Notes: a model not told the origin generated them from the sequence alone. A stretch of DNA of 64,000 nucleotides from Neofamilia sp964461305 (GCA_964461305.1 CAYWTV010000003.1:1-64000), one strand, 5' to 3'; positions 25,668-35,347 are shown, counted from the stretch's first letter. Translations and numbers: made by a program.

Positions 25668-26472
25668 ATCACTAAATATCATAAAAGAAGACATTCACAA
25701 TATAATTAAAAAAACAAATATTATTGGAATGGAAAAACTTCATCAAAGTTTAAATCATCATTTTAATGAATCTGGTAAAATGCTTAGACCTTTATTTATG
25801 ATTTTAGTAAATAAAGATATAGGTGGAAATTTTGAAAATATTAGAAATTTTGCTGTAGCCTTAGAATTAATACATAATTATTCTCTTATACACGATGATT
25901 TACCTTCTATAGATAATGATGACTATAGACGAAATCAATTAACTGTTCATAAAAAATTTGGAGAAGATGTAGCTATATTAACTGGAGATTTTTTACTAAC
26001 TAAAGCATTTGAAATCTCTACCATAAACGATAAATTTAATGAAAATACTCTAAAAGCTATACATACCCTAGCTTATAATTCTAATGAAAGAGGTATGGTT
26101 GGAGGTCAATATCTTGATTTAAATCCTTCATTTCTAAAAGATAAGGAAAATGTGTTAGAAATGTACAAACTAAAAACATCAGCCTTATTTAAGAACTCTT
26201 TTGTAATACCAGGTATATTAAATGGGTTACCAAAAAATAAACTAGAATTATTAGAGGACTTAGGAGAAAAATTTGGAATATATTTTCAAATAAAAGATGA
26301 TCTTTCTGATATTGAAGAGGACAAAAAAGTAGGGAAAATTACAATATTAAAATACATTGAAGAAGATATTGTAAAAGAGATGTTACTGGATTTAAGAGAA
26401 GATATATTTAATAAACTAGATAAACTAAACTTAAAGGAAACTAAAAAATTAATAATAGATTTATATGAATAA
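25660..26472 (+). CDS. ispA: Polyprenyl (farnesyl/geranyl) diphosphate synthase
   Basis: Short-chain trans-prenyltransferase that condenses isopentenyl diphosphate with allylic diphosphates. First Asp-rich motif H-D79-D80-L-P-S-I-D85-N-D-D followed by Y-R-R, and the second motif Q-I-K-D-D-L-S-D near residue 207. ATG 25660 is preferred to ATG 25645 since GGAGAG lies seven bases upstream of it. The 270 residues are a little short of the usual 290. dxs, often next, is missing; tlyA follows with an eight-base overlap. Confidence 0.93.
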   Translation: MNKSLNIIKEDIHNIIKKTNIIGMEKLHQSLNHHFNESGKMLRPLFMILVNKDIGGNFENIRNFAVALELIHNYSLIHDDLPSIDNDDYRRNQLTVHKKFGEDVAILTGDFLLTKAFEISTINDKFNENTLKAIHTLAYNSNERGMVGGQYLDLNPSFLKDKENVLEMYKLKTSALFKNSFVIPGILNGLPKNKLELLEDLGEKFGIYFQIKDDLSDIEEDKKVGKITILKYIEEDIVKEMLLDLREDIFNKLDKLNLKETKKLIIDLYE

Positions 26473-27262
26473 AAAAAGAGCCGATATACTTGTATATGAA
26501 CAAGGATTAACAAATTCAAGAGAACAAGCTAAAAGAATGATAATGGCAGGGAAAATATATGTTAATGAAGTAAAAGTCTATAAACCAGGAGAGTTCTTTG
26601 AAGACAATACAATTTTTACATTAAAGGGAGAGAATCAAAGATATGTTTCTAGAGGGGGATATAAATTAGAAAAAGCCTTAAAATCCTTTGATATATCTTT
26701 AGAAAATAAAATTTGTGGAGACTTTGGAGCGTCAACTGGTGGTTTTACTGATTGTATGTTACAAAATAATGCTAGTAAAGTATATGCAATTGATGTGGGG
26801 TATGGTCAAATTGATTGGTCTATTCGAAGTAATAATAAAGTTGTTACAATTGAAAGGACAAATATAAGATATTTAGATAATGAACTAATAAAAGAAAAAT
26901 TAGATTTTATTTCAATTGATGTATCTTTTATTTCATTGACTTTAATTTTGCCTAAAGCTTTTGAACTTTTAGACGATGAAGGACAAATTGTTGCTTTGAT
27001 AAAACCTCAATTCGAAGCTAGCAGGGAAGAAGTAGGAAAAAAGGGTATAGTTAAAATGGAATCTGTGAGAAAAAAAACTATAGAAAAAATATATGACTTT
27101 GTAGTTGAAAATAATTATGTTCTTAGGGGATTAACATACTCGCCGATAACAGGTGCAGAAGGAAATCAAGAATTCTTAATATTAATTTCTAAAAATGGAA
27201 ATAATTTTGATAAAGCGAAAATAGTCGATATAGTAAATGAAGGAAAAAATTCGTTAGGGTGA
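26465..27262 (+). CDS. tlyA: TlyA family rRNA 2'-O-methyltransferase
   Basis: A 265-residue protein with an N-terminal S4 RNA-binding domain (R-A-D-I-L-V-Y-E, A-K-R-M-I-M-A-G-K-I-Y-V-N) and an FtsJ-like methyltransferase domain (D-F-G-A-S-T-G-G-F-T-D, Y-A-I-D-V-G-Y-G-Q, K-P-Q-F-E). In mycobacteria TlyA methylates 16S and 23S rRNA and its loss gives capreomycin resistance; the older hemolysin label is unsupported. In relatives nadK and argR lie between tlyA and recN; here recN follows directly. Confidence 0.93.
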   Translation: MNKKRADILVYEQGLTNSREQAKRMIMAGKIYVNEVKVYKPGEFFEDNTIFTLKGENQRYVSRGGYKLEKALKSFDISLENKICGDFGASTGGFTDCMLQNNASKVYAIDVGYGQIDWSIRSNNKVVTIERTNIRYLDNELIKEKLDFISIDVSFISLTLILPKAFELLDDEGQIVALIKPQFEASREEVGKKGIVKMESVRKKTIEKIYDFVVENNYVLRGLTYSPITGAEGNQEFLILISKNGNNFDKAKIVDIVNEGKNSLG

Positions 27263-27266
27263 TCCT

Positions 27267-28940
27267 ATGTTAATAGAAATATCAGTTAAAAATTTTGCTT
27301 TAATTAATGATATAAACATAAAACTAGATAAAGGTTTAAATATAATTATGGGTGAAACAGGTTCTGGTAAATCTAATCTAATTGATTCAATATCTATTTT
27401 ACTTGGAGACAGAGCTCAAAAAGATAAAATAAGAAAGGGATCTGATTCGGCATACATTACAGGTGCTTTTAATATATCGAATAACCCAAAACTAATAAAA
27501 TATTTAACTTCATTAGGTCTATATATTGAAGATGAGCCTTTAATTATATCAAGGGAAATATCAAATAAATCTAATACAATTACTAGAATTAATAACAATA
27601 TTGCTTCAGTTGCACAAGTAAAGGAAATATCTAAATTTTTAGTGGATGTATATGGCCAATTTGAAAATATAACCATACTTTCCAAGTCAGAACAAAGAAA
27701 ATTTATAGACTCTTTAGGTAATTTTAAGCACAAGAAATTGTTAGATGACTATTTTATCTTATATAATAAATATTTAGAACTAAAAGAAGAAATTAAAATA
27801 TTTGAAAAACCTCCAGAACAATCAAAAAGAGATTTAGATTTTTTAAAATTTCAAATTGATGATATTGAGTCATCTGGTGTTTTAGAGATAAATGAGAGTG
27901 AATTAGAACAAAAGTTAGATTTAATTGAAAATTCTCAAGAGCTAAAAAATGATACGACAACTGTTATAAACTTGCTTCAATACTCAGAGGATAGTATAAT
28001 AACAAATCTTGGTAGAGTAAGTACACTTTCTGAAAGAATAAAAGAGATAGACTCTAATTTTGGAGAAATATCTACTCGTTTGAATCAAGTATTAATAGAA
28101 ACTGAAGATATAAACAGAGAAATTGATTCTTATTTTTATTCATTGGATTTTGACGAGGTAGAATATAAACAATTAGACAATAAAAGAAATATTCTCTTTG
28201 AATCTAAACGAAAATATGGAAATTCAATTGATGAAATAGAAAAATATTTAATTAAATCTAAGTCTGATTTAGATAATATCCTTAACTATGAGTCAATTTT
28301 AAAAGATAAATATTCTAATTTAAATAAATATGAAGAAGAATTAATTGTACTAGCTAAGGAAATAAGTGAAAATAGAAAATCTTTATCAAATATTTTTACT
28401 GAAAAAATTATAGATCAACTAAATGAATTAGAAATGCATGATGCTAAATTTGATATATTATTTAAAAAAACAGACCTTAGTATTACTGGAATAGATGATG
28501 TGGTATTTTATGTGAGCTTTAACAAAAACGAACCTTTAAAAGAATTGTCAAGTGTTGCTTCAGGTGGTGAAATTAGTAGATTTATGTTAGCAATTAAATC
28601 CATTGAGGCAGACAATGTAAAAATTCCTACAATAATTTTTGATGAAATTGATACGGGTATTAGTGGTAATGCTGGGAATATAGTTGGTAATAAATTATTG
28701 AATCTATCTAAAAATCACCAATTAATATGTATATCACATTTACCTCAGATTATTGCAAAAGGAGATACTCAATTTTTAGTGTATAAAAAATTAATAAATG
28801 ATCAAGTTGCTTCTAATATTATTAAACTTGATTATAATGAAAGAATTGAAGAATTAGCAAAAGTTATTGAAGGTGATAATTATAGTAAACACACTTTTAA
28901 TACAGCAAAAAATATGATTGATGATAATAAGAGAGGTTAA
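27267..28940 (+). CDS. recN: DNA repair protein RecN
   Basis: SMC-like ATPase for double-strand break repair. Walker A G-E-T-G-S-G-K-S near residue 30, a coiled-coil middle (about 150-360), ABC signature A-S-G-G-E-I-S-R-F and Walker B I-I-F-D-E-I-D-T-G-I-S-G are all seen. 557 residues is typical. No SOS box is obvious in front of it and it starts four bases after tlyA, so it is read from the upstream transcript. The spoIVB-spo0A pair that follows recN in spore formers is absent. Confidence 0.96.
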   Translation: MLIEISVKNFALINDINIKLDKGLNIIMGETGSGKSNLIDSISILLGDRAQKDKIRKGSDSAYITGAFNISNNPKLIKYLTSLGLYIEDEPLIISREISNKSNTITRINNNIASVAQVKEISKFLVDVYGQFENITILSKSEQRKFIDSLGNFKHKKLLDDYFILYNKYLELKEEIKIFEKPPEQSKRDLDFLKFQIDDIESSGVLEINESELEQKLDLIENSQELKNDTTTVINLLQYSEDSIITNLGRVSTLSERIKEIDSNFGEISTRLNQVLIETEDINREIDSYFYSLDFDEVEYKQLDNKRNILFESKRKYGNSIDEIEKYLIKSKSDLDNILNYESILKDKYSNLNKYEEELIVLAKEISENRKSLSNIFTEKIIDQLNELEMHDAKFDILFKKTDLSITGIDDVVFYVSFNKNEPLKELSSVASGGEISRFMLAIKSIEADNVKIPTIIFDEIDTGISGNAGNIVGNKLLNLSKNHQLICISHLPQIIAKGDTQFLVYKKLINDQVASNIIKLDYNERIEELAKVIEGDNYSKHTFNTAKNMIDDNKRG

Positions 28941-28943
28941 GAA

Positions 28944-29477
28944 ATGATACAAGAAGAAGTAACAATTAAATCTGAAAAAATTTACGAAGGAAAGGTTTTA
29001 AATTTAAGAATAGACACAGTTGAACTTCCAGACAAACGATATAGTAAGCGAGAAATTGTTGAACATGTTGGTGGTGTAGGAGTTATTGCTATTACTGAAG
29101 AAGGAAATATTGTTTTAGTAAACCAGTATAGAAAAGCTTTAGATAAAAATATAATTGAAATTCCTGCAGGAAAATTGGAAATCAATGAAGAACCTAAAGA
29201 GACAGCTCGAAGGGAACTTGAAGAAGAAACCGGTTATACTTGTAGTAAAATGAGATATTTTACGGAATTTTATCCAACACCAGGCTATTGTACAGAAAAA
29301 ATTCACTTATTTATAGCTGAAGATTTGATACCAGGTAAACAAAATCTAGACGAAAATGAATTTTTAGAAGTTCTAGAAATACCATTTGAAGAAGCTTATG
29401 AAAAAGTTATGAATGGTGAAATATTAGATGCAAAAACTATAATTGGAATAAATTTATTAAAAAACGAAAGAGAGTAA
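28944..29477 (+). CDS. NUDIX hydrolase (ADP-ribose pyrophosphatase type)
   Basis: A 177-residue protein with a perfect Nudix box at residues 76-98 (G-x5-E-x7-R-E-L-x-E-E-x-G). The upstream V-E-H-V-G-G-V-G-V and downstream Y-P-T-P-G-Y-C-T-E motifs are those of ADP-ribose pyrophosphatases (NudF type), which clear ADP-ribose. Downstream of recN and before the M50 protease and scpAB, as in many Clostridia. Confidence 0.92.
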   Translation: MIQEEVTIKSEKIYEGKVLNLRIDTVELPDKRYSKREIVEHVGGVGVIAITEEGNIVLVNQYRKALDKNIIEIPAGKLEINEEPKETARRELEEETGYTCSKMRYFTEFYPTPGYCTEKIHLFIAEDLIPGKQNLDENEFLEVLEIPFEEAYEKVMNGEILDAKTIIGINLLKNERE

Positions 29478-29478
29478 T

Positions 29479-30069
29479 ATGAATAATATCTCTGAAACCG
29501 CAATATTTGTTATTTCCTTTATTATTGCTATTGTTTGTCACGAGTATGCCCACGGCTATTCAGCGTACATTTTAGGAGATCCAACTGCTAAATATGCAGG
29601 AAGATTAACATTAAATCCCTTGGCTCATATAGATCCACTAGGGTTAATAGTAATGCTTATATTTAGATTTGGATGGGCAAAAGGAGTACCAATAAACCCA
29701 AATTATTTTAAAAATAGAAAAAGAGATACTATTATTGTATCTGCTTCTGGAATTATTACGAATTTATTTATTGCTATTGTAGCTTCCATATTGTTTAAAT
29801 TATTTGGAAACTTAAACTTAGTTATTAGCAATTTTCTTTTAGTGCTTTCATACGTAAATGTAATGTTAGCTGTATTTAATTTAATGCCATTTCCACCTTT
29901 AGATGGTTCGAAAATTTTAATTAGTTTATTACCAAAGAAAATGGAGTATTTCTTTTTAAACAATGAAAAATATTTTTATTTTATTCTAATTGGATTAATA
30001 TTAACAAATACAATAGGACGTATAATATTGCCAATTATAAATTTAGTTTTAGGATTACTTTATAGTTAA
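29479..30069 (+). CDS. Site-2 protease family (M50) membrane metalloprotease
   Basis: A 196-residue protein with about five membrane segments. The zinc motif is H21-E22-Y-A-H25, and the second metal motif N-L-M-P-F-P-P-L-D-G-S lies near residue 137. No PDZ domain is present, so it belongs to the compact YwhC-like group rather than RseP. The peptide substrate is unknown. It begins one base after the NUDIX gene and ends one base before scpA, so it is part of that operon. Confidence 0.92.
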   Translation: MNNISETAIFVISFIIAIVCHEYAHGYSAYILGDPTAKYAGRLTLNPLAHIDPLGLIVMLIFRFGWAKGVPINPNYFKNRKRDTIIVSASGIITNLFIAIVASILFKLFGNLNLVISNFLLVLSYVNVMLAVFNLMPFPPLDGSKILISLLPKKMEYFFLNNEKYFYFILIGLILTNTIGRIILPIINLVLGLLYS

Positions 30070-30070
30070 A

Positions 30071-30793
30071 ATGAAAAACAGTCACGATATTCACATTCAA
30101 AATGTATACGACGGTCCAATGGAGATGCTTTTGGATCTTATAAAAAAAGACAAAATAGATATATACGATATTCCCATTTCTAAAGTCACTGATCAGTACA
30201 TTGAAAGGATGGGAAGTCTCAACTTTAACAATGTTGATTCTTTTTTAGATTTTTCTTTATTGGCTGCAAATTTACTTCAAATTAAAAGTAAAATGCTTTT
30301 GCCTATTCAAGAGGATGAAGAAGACGAGATTGACCCAAGGGACGAATTAGTAAATCGCATAATAGAATATAATTATTATAAACAAATTTCTACTATTCTC
30401 TCCGAATACTATAAAATAGGAAACAAAAAAATTATAAAAAAAACAGAAGATTTAACTATTCTTTCTATGGAGGAAAACATAGATTTTAAAGATATGAATA
30501 TTAATTCTTTGTCGCGTGTTTTAAGTAAAATACTTAGAAAGAATTTTACTGAGAGTATAGAGATTGAGTTTGAAATTGAACAACAATCGATAACTATGGA
30601 AGAAAGTATATCTCTTTTAGAAAATAGATTAGAAAATAAAGAGAACTTGTATTTTAGTACTTTATTTAATAAAAATACTTCTAAATTAGAAATTGTTACG
30701 TTTTTTTTAAGTGTATTGGAGCTTATAAAATCACGAAAGATTAATGTAGAACAAACTAGAAATTATGAGGATATTTTAATAAAAAGATTATGA
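30071..30793 (+). CDS. scpA: Segregation and condensation protein A
   Basis: Kleisin subunit of the SMC-ScpAB condensin. Hallmarks are the N-terminal Y-D-G-P-M-E-M-L-L-D-L-I-K, K-I-D-I-Y-D-I-P-I and L-A-A-N-L-L-Q-I-K-S-K-M-L-L-P, with a winged-helix C-terminus. 240 residues is normal. Overlaps scpB by four bases. Confidence 0.95.
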   Translation: MKNSHDIHIQNVYDGPMEMLLDLIKKDKIDIYDIPISKVTDQYIERMGSLNFNNVDSFLDFSLLAANLLQIKSKMLLPIQEDEEDEIDPRDELVNRIIEYNYYKQISTILSEYYKIGNKKIIKKTEDLTILSMEENIDFKDMNINSLSRVLSKILRKNFTESIEIEFEIEQQSITMEESISLLENRLENKENLYFSTLFNKNTSKLEIVTFFLSVLELIKSRKINVEQTRNYEDILIKRL

Positions 30794-31308
30794 AAGATAT
30801 AAAAAATATAATTGAATCAATATTGTTTGTAGCAGGCGAACCTATAAATATAAATTTAATTGCAAAGGTAATGAATTTAAATTATGACGAAACTAGAAAT
30901 TTACTTGAAGAATTAAAAACAGAAAAATACAATGAAAATAGCGGTATAGTATTAAATATTTATAAAGATGAGGTTTTGTTTACTACAAATGAATCAAATT
31001 ATGATTATATTTCTGATTTTTTTAATTTTGATAAACAAAAACAACTTACTAATGCTGCTTTAGAAGTTTTATCAATTATTGCATATAAACAACCTGTAAC
31101 TAAAGCAGAAATAGACAATATTAGAGGAGTTAAGTCTGATCATATAATTTCGAAATTATTAAATGATGATTTTATATATGTTTTTGACAAGTTAGATCAA
31201 CCTGGACTTCCCAATTTATATAAAACTACCAATAAGTTTTTATTAAAGTTTAATTTAGAAAATATAGAACAGTTGCCTGAAATAGATATAGAAGGGATAG
31301 AAATTTGA
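30790..31308 (+). CDS. scpB: Segregation and condensation protein B
   Basis: Winged-helix dimer that binds the ScpA linker. E-S-I-L-F-V-A-G-E-P-I at the start and A-L-E-V-L-S-I-I-A-Y-K-Q-P-V-T-K-A-E-I-D-N-I-R-G-V later are diagnostic. Its end overlaps the next gene by four bases. In spore formers spmA and spmB often follow; they are absent. Confidence 0.95.
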   Translation: MKDIKNIIESILFVAGEPININLIAKVMNLNYDETRNLLEELKTEKYNENSGIVLNIYKDEVLFTTNESNYDYISDFFNFDKQKQLTNAALEVLSIIAYKQPVTKAEIDNIRGVKSDHIISKLLNDDFIYVFDKLDQPGLPNLYKTTNKFLLKFNLENIEQLPEIDIEGIEI

Positions 31309-32024
31309 GATTACAAAAATATTTAGCTCATTCTGGAGTAGCTTCAAGAAGAAAATCAGAAGAAATAATTAGTGAAAGAAGGGTCAAAGTAAACGGGGAA
31401 ATAATAGAAGACCCTGCTGTAGACGTTTCAGATAAAGATATTGTAAAAGTTGATGGGAAGATTGTTAAAAGAAAAGTTAGATTTAAATATTATTTACTTA
31501 ACAAACCTATAGGAGTTGTTTCTACTTCTAATGATGAAAAAAATAGAACTAATGTAGTAGATTTAATTGAGACTGATTTAAGGCTATATCCAGTTGGAAG
31601 ATTAGATATAGATACTACAGGAATAATTATATTAACTAATGATGGTGAATTTACTAATATGATGACTCACCCTAAATATGAACTTTCAAAAACATATATA
31701 GCAAAAGTACATGGAAGACCTGATAAAAATTCCTTGGAGAAATTGAGAAATGGGATATATATAGATAATAAAAAAACTAAAAAAGCAAAAATTAAGATAT
31801 TAAATAATTATGAAGATAGTTCTTTACTAGAAATTGAGATTAAAGAAGGCAGAAATAGACAAATTCGAAAAATGTTTGATATTGTAAACCATCCAATTAT
31901 TTCTTTAAAAAGAATAAAAATTGGTGAAATAGAAATAGGAGGTTTACAAATAGGTGATTATAGGGAATTTTATCCAGAGGAAATGGATTATATAAATAGG
32001 CTTAAGAATGAAAAAATTAGGTAA
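31305..32024 (+). CDS. rluB: Pseudouridine synthase, RluB family
   Basis: Makes pseudouridine in 23S rRNA (position 2605 region in E. coli RluB). Has an N-terminal S4 domain (M-R-L-Q-K-Y-L-A-H-S-G-V-A-S-R-R), and the catalytic Asp in V-G-R-L-D-I-D-T-T-G near residue 98. 239 residues is standard. The start is TTG 31305 with AAGGG eight bases upstream. RluB versus the RluE/RsuA relatives is judged by context next to scpB. Confidence 0.9.
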   Translation: MRLQKYLAHSGVASRRKSEEIISERRVKVNGEIIEDPAVDVSDKDIVKVDGKIVKRKVRFKYYLLNKPIGVVSTSNDEKNRTNVVDLIETDLRLYPVGRLDIDTTGIIILTNDGEFTNMMTHPKYELSKTYIAKVHGRPDKNSLEKLRNGIYIDNKKTKKAKIKILNNYEDSSLLEIEIKEGRNRQIRKMFDIVNHPIISLKRIKIGEIEIGGLQIGDYREFYPEEMDYINRLKNEKIR

Positions 32025-32583
32025 ATTTTCCAATGTTCATCAAATAGTAGAATATATTATTAATATGTATGTTAAAGAAGACTTTATTTGTGTTGATGGC
32101 ACATTAGGTAATGGGTTTGATTCACTGAAAATATTATCTAAACTAAGTAATAAAGGAACTTTGTATAGTTTTGATATTCAAAAAGAAGCAATTCTTAAGT
32201 CTGAAAAATTGATAAACAGTGCTTCTTTAAGAAATAAGAATTATCATTTGATTTGTGACAGTCATGAAAATGTAAGAGAATATGTAAAGGAAACAATCGA
32301 TTTTTTCATATTGAATTTAGGTTATCTTCCAGGAGGAGACAAATCTATTACAACTGATTATAATTCCGTTTCGAAATTTTTAAAAAATATTAAATACATT
32401 ACTAATGAAGGTGGAGTAGGGATTATTGTTTTTTATCCAGGCCATGAAAGTGGTAAAATAGAATTAGATAATATATCTGAAATTTTAACTAATTATGATC
32501 AAAAATGTTATAATATATTAGAAATAAAATTTATAAATCAAAAAAACAACCCACCACAAATAATACTTATAGAGAGGATATAG
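32008..32583 (+). CDS. mnmM: tRNA mnm5U34 methyltransferase, MnmM (YtqB) family
   Basis: A 191-residue class I methyltransferase. SAM motif V-D-G-T-L-G-N-G-F-D-S-L near residue 30, S-F-D-I-Q-K-E near 58, and L-N-L-G-Y-L-P-G-G-D-K-S-I-T-T near 104, which is the family signature of B. subtilis YtqB. YtqB/MnmM methylates the 5-aminomethyl group at wobble uridine in Gram-positive bacteria that lack MnmC. Overlaps rluB by 17 bases, so translationally coupled. Confidence 0.88.
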   Translation: MKKLGKFSNVHQIVEYIINMYVKEDFICVDGTLGNGFDSLKILSKLSNKGTLYSFDIQKEAILKSEKLINSASLRNKNYHLICDSHENVREYVKETIDFFILNLGYLPGGDKSITTDYNSVSKFLKNIKYITNEGGVGIIVFYPGHESGKIELDNISEILTNYDQKCYNILEIKFINQKNNPPQIILIERI

Positions 32584-32584
32584 T

Positions 32585-33433
32585 ATGGAAAATATTTTGT
32601 ATTTAATTAATGATAAATACGATACTTTCAGTAAAATGCATAGAAAATTAGCTGATTATATTTTGGATAACAGCGAAAAAGCTATTTTGATGCCTATTAG
32701 TGAATTAGCTGATGAAAGCAATGTAAGTGAGGCTACTATCGTAAGGTTTACATATAAACTAGGATATTCAGGATATAAAGAATTTCAAAAAGCCCTTTTA
32801 GATTCTATAAAGTATACTTTAACAACATTACAAAGACTTGATGTTTCAAGGGAACTTAGTGAAAATAAGTTGATTCACACTCAAGTAAATAGTGATGTTA
32901 ACGACATAAATACTACATTTTCAAATTTAGACCCATTAATAATAATTGAAGCTGCTAAATTAATAGATAAAAGTAAAAGGATCTTTATATTTGGTTTGAG
33001 AACATCTAATGTTTTATCTCAATATTTAGGTCATTATTTAAGAATGATGGGTTTTGAAGTAATATTAATTGAAAGCACTTTAACAGAACCTTATGAATAC
33101 TTAATTAATATGAATAAAGAAGATGTTCTTATTTGTATATCATATCCGAGATATTCACAAAAGACAATTCAAAATATAAAGTTTGTATATGATAAAGGAT
33201 ATAAGATAATCAGTATAACAGATTCAGAAACATCTCCAGTTTATGAATATTCTAATATTTCTTTAATAGCTAGATCGAGTATGAATTCTTTTATCGATTC
33301 TTTAGTATCTCCTTTAGTTTTAATTAATACATTAGTTTTAGCTATAAGTGCAATTACTTCTAGGAATGTAAAAGAATCTTTTAGAGAGTTAGAAGAATTT
33401 TGGGATATAAATAAGACATATGAAAAAATATAA
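32585..33433 (+). CDS. MurR/RpiR family transcriptional regulator
   Basis: A 282-residue regulator: N-terminal RpiR helix-turn-helix (P-I-S-E-L-A-D-E-S-N-V-S-E-A-T-I-V-R-F-T-Y-K-L-G-Y) and a C-terminal SIS domain (I-F-I-F-G-L-R-T-S-N near residue 136) that usually binds a phosphosugar. Targets are unknown: no sugar or amino sugar genes lie nearby. It begins one base after mnmM and overlaps the flavoprotein gene by 14 bases, so it appears to be part of a housekeeping operon. Confidence 0.9.
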   Translation: MENILYLINDKYDTFSKMHRKLADYILDNSEKAILMPISELADESNVSEATIVRFTYKLGYSGYKEFQKALLDSIKYTLTTLQRLDVSRELSENKLIHTQVNSDVNDINTTFSNLDPLIIIEAAKLIDKSKRIFIFGLRTSNVLSQYLGHYLRMMGFEVILIESTLTEPYEYLINMNKEDVLICISYPRYSQKTIQNIKFVYDKGYKIISITDSETSPVYEYSNISLIARSSMNSFIDSLVSPLVLINTLVLAISAITSRNVKESFRELEEFWDINKTYEKI

Positions 33434-34646
33434 TACTATTATTATTGGCGGCGGAGCTTCGGGAATGATGGCTGCTTATGCAGCTTCTATAAATAACAAT
33501 AAGGATATTTTGTTAATTGAAAAAAATGAAAAACTAGGAAAGAAGATATATATTACAGGAAAAGGTAGATGCAATGTTACTAATAGTTGTGATACTGAAG
33601 ACCTTTTTAATAATATAACTACAAATTCTAATTTCATGTATTCAAGTATTTACACTCATTCTAATTTTGATACAATGAATTTTTTTGAAACTCAAGGTAT
33701 AGCCTTGAAAGTAGAAAGGGGAAATAGAGTTTTCCCTAAAAGTGATAAATCAAGTGATATTATTAAAGGTTTAGAAAAATCTTTGAAAAATATTGAAATA
33801 AAACTAAACACAAATATCCAATCTATTCAGAAAAACGACAACACATTTACAATAAAATCTAATCACGATGTATATTATTCAGAAAAAGTGATAATAGCTA
33901 CTGGGGGAGTAAGTTATCCAGGTACTGGTAGCACAGGAGATGGATATGAATTTGCTAAAAATTTAGGACACAATATAATAAAAATAAAACCTTCTCTTTG
34001 TCCAGTATTACTTAAAGATGAAAACTTAGAAAGAGTTATTGGTTTAACTGTTAAAAATGCTAAGATTAAAATTATTTATAAAAACAAATTAATTAATGAA
34101 GAATTTGGAGATTTTTTATTTACCCACAAGGGAATTTCTGGCCCAATAATTTTAACATTATCAGATGTCCTTACTGACTACGATGCTAATGATGTGGAAC
34201 TTTATTGTAATTTTAAGCCTTCTATACCAATAAATGAATTGGATAATAGATTAGTATCAGATTTTAATAATAACTCAAAAAAACAACTAGATAATTTTAT
34301 TTCTAATTATTTTCCTCAAAGATTAGGAGAATATTTATTGTTATCAAGTAATATCAATCCTAAAATGAAGTTACATGAGATTAATAAACAAACACGAGAA
34401 GAGTTGATAAATATGATGACTAATTATAAATTTAATTATTTAGGTTTAGATGATATAAGAAATGCAGTTATAACTAAAGGTGGGGTAAATACTTTAGAGA
34501 TTAATCCTTCTACTATGGAATCAAAATTGTGCGAAGGTTTATATTTCTGCGGTGAAATTATGGATGTCAGTGCTTTAACTGGTGGATATAATTTACAAAT
34601 AGCGTTTTCCACAGGATATTTAGCAGGAGTTAACGCCTCATTTTGA
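33420..34646 (+). CDS. NAD(P)/FAD-dependent oxidoreductase (HI0933/BaiN-like)
   Basis: A 408-residue flavoprotein with N-terminal Rossmann motif I-I-G-G-G-A-S-G-M-M-A-A and then E-K-N-E-K-L-G-K-K-I-Y-I-T-G-K-G-R-C-N-V-T-N, the signature of the HI0933 family. A-T-G-G-V-S-Y-P-G-T-G-S-T-G-D-G lies in the middle and C-G-E-I-M-D-V-S-A-L-T-G-G-Y-N-L-Q at the end. Its substrate is not known; close relatives include BaiN, implicated in steroid-ring reduction, and general housekeeping copies are common in Firmicutes before cmk. Confidence 0.88.
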   Translation: MKKYNTIIIGGGASGMMAAYAASINNNKDILLIEKNEKLGKKIYITGKGRCNVTNSCDTEDLFNNITTNSNFMYSSIYTHSNFDTMNFFETQGIALKVERGNRVFPKSDKSSDIIKGLEKSLKNIEIKLNTNIQSIQKNDNTFTIKSNHDVYYSEKVIIATGGVSYPGTGSTGDGYEFAKNLGHNIIKIKPSLCPVLLKDENLERVIGLTVKNAKIKIIYKNKLINEEFGDFLFTHKGISGPIILTLSDVLTDYDANDVELYCNFKPSIPINELDNRLVSDFNNNSKKQLDNFISNYFPQRLGEYLLLSSNINPKMKLHEINKQTREELINMMTNYKFNYLGLDDIRNAVITKGGVNTLEINPSTMESKLCEGLYFCGEIMDVSALTGGYNLQIAFSTGYLAGVNASF

Positions 34647-34675
34647 TTGATGTTAATCAAAATTTAAGTTATAAT
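34647..34675 (+). promoter_or_regulatory. Promoter of cmk
   Basis: TTGATG (34647-34652), a 17-bp spacer and consensus TATAAT (34670-34675), placed immediately after the stop of the flavoprotein gene. A transcript would begin near 34682, just before AAGGATG and the TTG start at 34694. Confidence 0.7.
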
Positions 34676-34693
34676 ATAAAGGATGTGATTAAA

Positions 34694-35347
34694 TTGAAAA
34701 TAGCTATAGATGGACCTTCTGGAGCTGGAAAAAGTACAATAGCAAAAGAAATTTCAAAAAAGTTAAATATAGATTATTTAGATACTGGAGCTATGTATCG
34801 AACCTTAGCATTATATTTTAAAGAAAATAATTTTACTGATTTTAATAATGATGATAAATTGATTAATTTTATTAAGAATATAGATATAGATGTTAAAAAT
34901 GGAAATTTTTATTTATTTAATAAAAATGTGTCAAAGGATATTAGAGATGAAGAAATTGGTCTTTTAGCTTCTAAAATTTCATCGTTAAAAATTGTTAGGG
35001 AATATTTAGTAGCTAAACAAAAAGAAATAGCTCAAGATAGGGATATTGTAATGGATGGCAGGGATGTCGGAACAGTGATTTTGCAAGATGCAGATTATAA
35101 AATATTTCTAACAGCTAATTTAGATGAGAGGGCTCAAAGAAGATTTGATGAATTAACCTATAAAGATGTCAAAGTAAAATTTGAAGATGTAAAAAAATCC
35201 TTAGAAAAAAGAGACTTTGATGATATTAATAGAGAACATTCTCCATTAATAAAGGCAGATGATGCAATTGAAGTTGACTCCTCAAAGCTAAATATTATTG
35301 AGACTATAGATCTAATTTTAAAAATAATAAACGAAGAGGATAATTAA
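34694..35347 (+). CDS. cmk: Cytidylate kinase
   Basis: Phosphorylates CMP and dCMP. The P-loop reads D-G-P-S-G-A-G-K-S-T from the second codon region, followed by Y-L-D-T-G-A-M-Y-R and M-D-G-R-D-V-G-T-V. TTG 34694 is chosen because the chain then begins (M)-K-I-A-I-D-G-P like other family members, with AAGGATG eight bases upstream; the longer reading from 34643 would begin upstream of the promoter at 34647. 217 residues is normal. Next are plsC and ispH, the common Clostridia order. Confidence 0.95.
   Translation: MKIAIDGPSGAGKSTIAKEISKKLNIDYLDTGAMYRTLALYFKENNFTDFNNDDKLINFIKNIDIDVKNGNFYLFNKNVSKDIRDEEIGLLASKISSLKIVREYLVAKQKEIAQDRDIVMDGRDVGTVILQDADYKIFLTANLDERAQRRFDELTYKDVKVKFEDVKKSLEKRDFDDINREHSPLIKADDAIEVDSSKLNIIETIDLILKIINEEDN

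Noticed and set aside
30098..30115. A partial repeat of the dif-like arm (TATACGAC) in scpA
   Set aside because: Only eight bases match, no second arm is present, and it lies in conserved coding sequence.
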